Assembly (NCBI GenBank): GCA_018816605.1 | Contig: JAHIVS010000680.1 | Coordinates: forward strand, 1 to 14,111 | DNA length: 14,111 nucleotides | Source: Pseudomonadota bacterium | GTDB lineage: Bacteria > Desulfobacterota > Desulfobacteria > Desulfobacterales > Desulfobacteraceae | Direction of reading: 5' to 3' | Shown here: in pieces, positions 13,462 to 14,111 of the stretch | Position numbering within the stretch: the first letter of the stretch is position 1 | Layout: each line of letters opens with the position of its first letter | Made by a program: the position numbers and the translations under genes | Notes under the pieces: generated by a model | What the model was told of the DNA's origin: nothing | The model's input: the letters and a program-made list of their open reading frames with translations, nothing else | Database searches by the model: none

Positions 13462-14111
13462 TTAGACCACTTCACCAAGGGCAAATATCTGTGAAAAAAT
13501 CTGGTTTGTGTCAAATCCTCTAAGATGCAGGGCACCGGAACGGCAGGAGGCCACACACAGTCCACACCCCTTGCACAAAACCCCGTTTATTTCTGCCTTG
13601 CCTTCAAAACGCCCCTCACTGATAAACCCCGGAGAGGAATAGGGGCAGATGGATATGCAGACACCGCAGGAACTGCATTTTTCTACATTCACACTGGCAA
13701 TGCTCCCGCTGGTAAACAAATTGTCTTTCTTGGAAAGTAAGGTTGCAGCTCTGGAGGCTGCGGCTCTTCCCTGGGTAATTGCTTCATTGACAGGTTTTGG
13801 ATAGTGGGCGGATCCTGCCAGAAACACGCCGGCAGTTGCAAATTCTGCAGGCCCCAACTTGGCATGTTTTTCAATAAAGAAGCCTTCGTCGTTCATGGGC
13901 ACTTTAAAGAAATTGGCAAGGCGTTCGTCCTTTCTGGGCACAATGGCCGCAGCCAGGGTCAGAAGATCTGCATCAATGGTGACCGGCCGGTTTAAGACAT
14001 GGTCGTTCAATGAGATTTTAAGCCCGTCTTTTTCAATGAGCACCACCGGTTTTTTGTCCACATCGTAGCGGATAAAAATAACCCCCAGTTCCCTTGCTTC
14101 TTTGTACAGCA
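13462..14111 (-). CDS. hdrA: HdrA, heterodisulfide reductase subunit A, C-terminal part (N-terminus outside window)
   Basis: HdrA is the FAD subunit that carries out flavin-based electron bifurcation between the MvhD side, ferredoxin and HdrBC. The frame is open through the right edge ([15 protein letters not shown] is typical HdrA) and ends at TAA 13462-13464, leaving 215 visible residues. These include the end of the FAD-binding thioredoxin-reductase-like domain ([19 protein letters not shown]) and two C-terminal 4Fe-4S motifs ([12 protein letters not shown] and [12 protein letters not shown]). In the second, the usual Pro after the fourth Cys is Arg. A GTG at 14061 could be mistaken for a start, but it is internal. 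mvhD begins 16 bp downstream, the usual hdrA-mvhD pairing. Whether hdrB and hdrC lie upstream cannot be seen. Confidence 0.93.
   Translation of the reverse strand, partial: LYKEARELGVIFIRYDVDKKPVVLIEKDGLKISLNDHVLNRPVTIDADLLTLAAAIVPRKDERLANFFKVPMNDEGFFIEKHAKLGPAEFATAGVFLAGSAHYPKPVNEAITQGRAAASRAATLLSKKDNLFTSGSIASVNVEKCSSCGVCISICPYSSPGFISEGRFEGKAEINGVLCKGCGLCVASCRSGALHLRGFDTNQIFSQIFALGEVV

Noticed and set aside
13245..13565. Open frame ending at the TGA, readable as a 106-residue separate protein
   Set aside because: The first 40 residues are antisense-free leader overlapping hdrA out of frame and do not look like a protein. The real mvhD start is the ATG at 13445, and the TGA is read as selenocysteine, so this is a partial view of mvhD.
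1..14111. CRISPR arrays, tRNA or rRNA genes, insertion sequences, integrases or phage genes
   Set aside because: I saw no spaced direct repeats, no tRNA-like cloverleaf or CCA context, no transposase or integrase motifs, and nearly all sequence is occupied by ordinary chromosomal genes.

Overview
The window looks like the chromosome of a strictly anaerobic, sulfate-reducing bacterium of the Desulfobacterales type (Desulfobacter/Desulfobacula-like). The evidence is a DsrC with both redox cysteines, a siroheme decarboxylase subunit of the alternative heme route, an HdrA/MvhD/FlxABC-like electron-transfer operon, a 2-hydroxyacyl-CoA dehydratase-type activase, and an apparent selenoprotein. The genus-level guess is inference from gene content only.

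Layout, left to right. (1) Positions 2-442 (+) hold the C-terminal end of an unidentified helical protein that converges on, and overlaps by 31 bp, a very long minus-strand gene. (2) Positions 412-5119 (-) form a two-gene unit: a small protein with a ribbon-helix-helix-like N-terminus, followed after one base by a 1410-residue activase-family protein with two ASKHA ATPase domains. (3) Positions 5120-5282 are a divergent intergenic region with a perfect 12-bp palindrome. (4) Positions 5283-8250 (+) hold an outer-membrane lipid-asymmetry (Mla) cluster, mlaE-mlaF-mlaD-mlaA, without mlaB or mlaC. mlaA carries a run of 12 C and its product has no cysteine at all, so no lipobox. (5) Positions 8288-9549 (-) hold ahbA overlapping a nitrilase-superfamily hydrolase by ATGA. 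(6) Positions 9636-9953 (-) hold dsrC with its own strong sigma-70-like promoter and a 3' hairpin. (7) Positions 10123-14111 (-) hold a tight operon reading hdrA (partial) - mvhD - two 4Fe-4S proteins - a FAD/NAD(P)/2Fe-2S protein, ending in a clear terminator.

The main discovery is in that last operon. The mvhD gene is interrupted by an in-frame TGA at 13245-13247 exactly where the family has the first cysteine of its GCHPGxCH motif. The reading frame continues for 73 more family-like residues to a TAA at 13023, and a 6-bp stem with a G-containing 5-nt loop lies 22 nt after the TGA. This is best read as a selenocysteine codon with a bacterial SECIS-like hairpin, not as a broken gene. A standard gene caller would truncate the protein and leave 13023-13244 as false intergenic DNA.

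How the genes work together (inference): the HdrA-MvhD-FlxABC-like set would move electrons between NAD(P)H, ferredoxin and a disulfide through flavin-based bifurcation or confurcation. HdrB and HdrC would have to lie outside the window or elsewhere. The neighbouring DsrC is a plausible disulfide partner, and AhbA belongs to the siroheme/heme metabolism that sulfate reducers depend on. The Mla genes and the activase pair appear to be functionally separate units.
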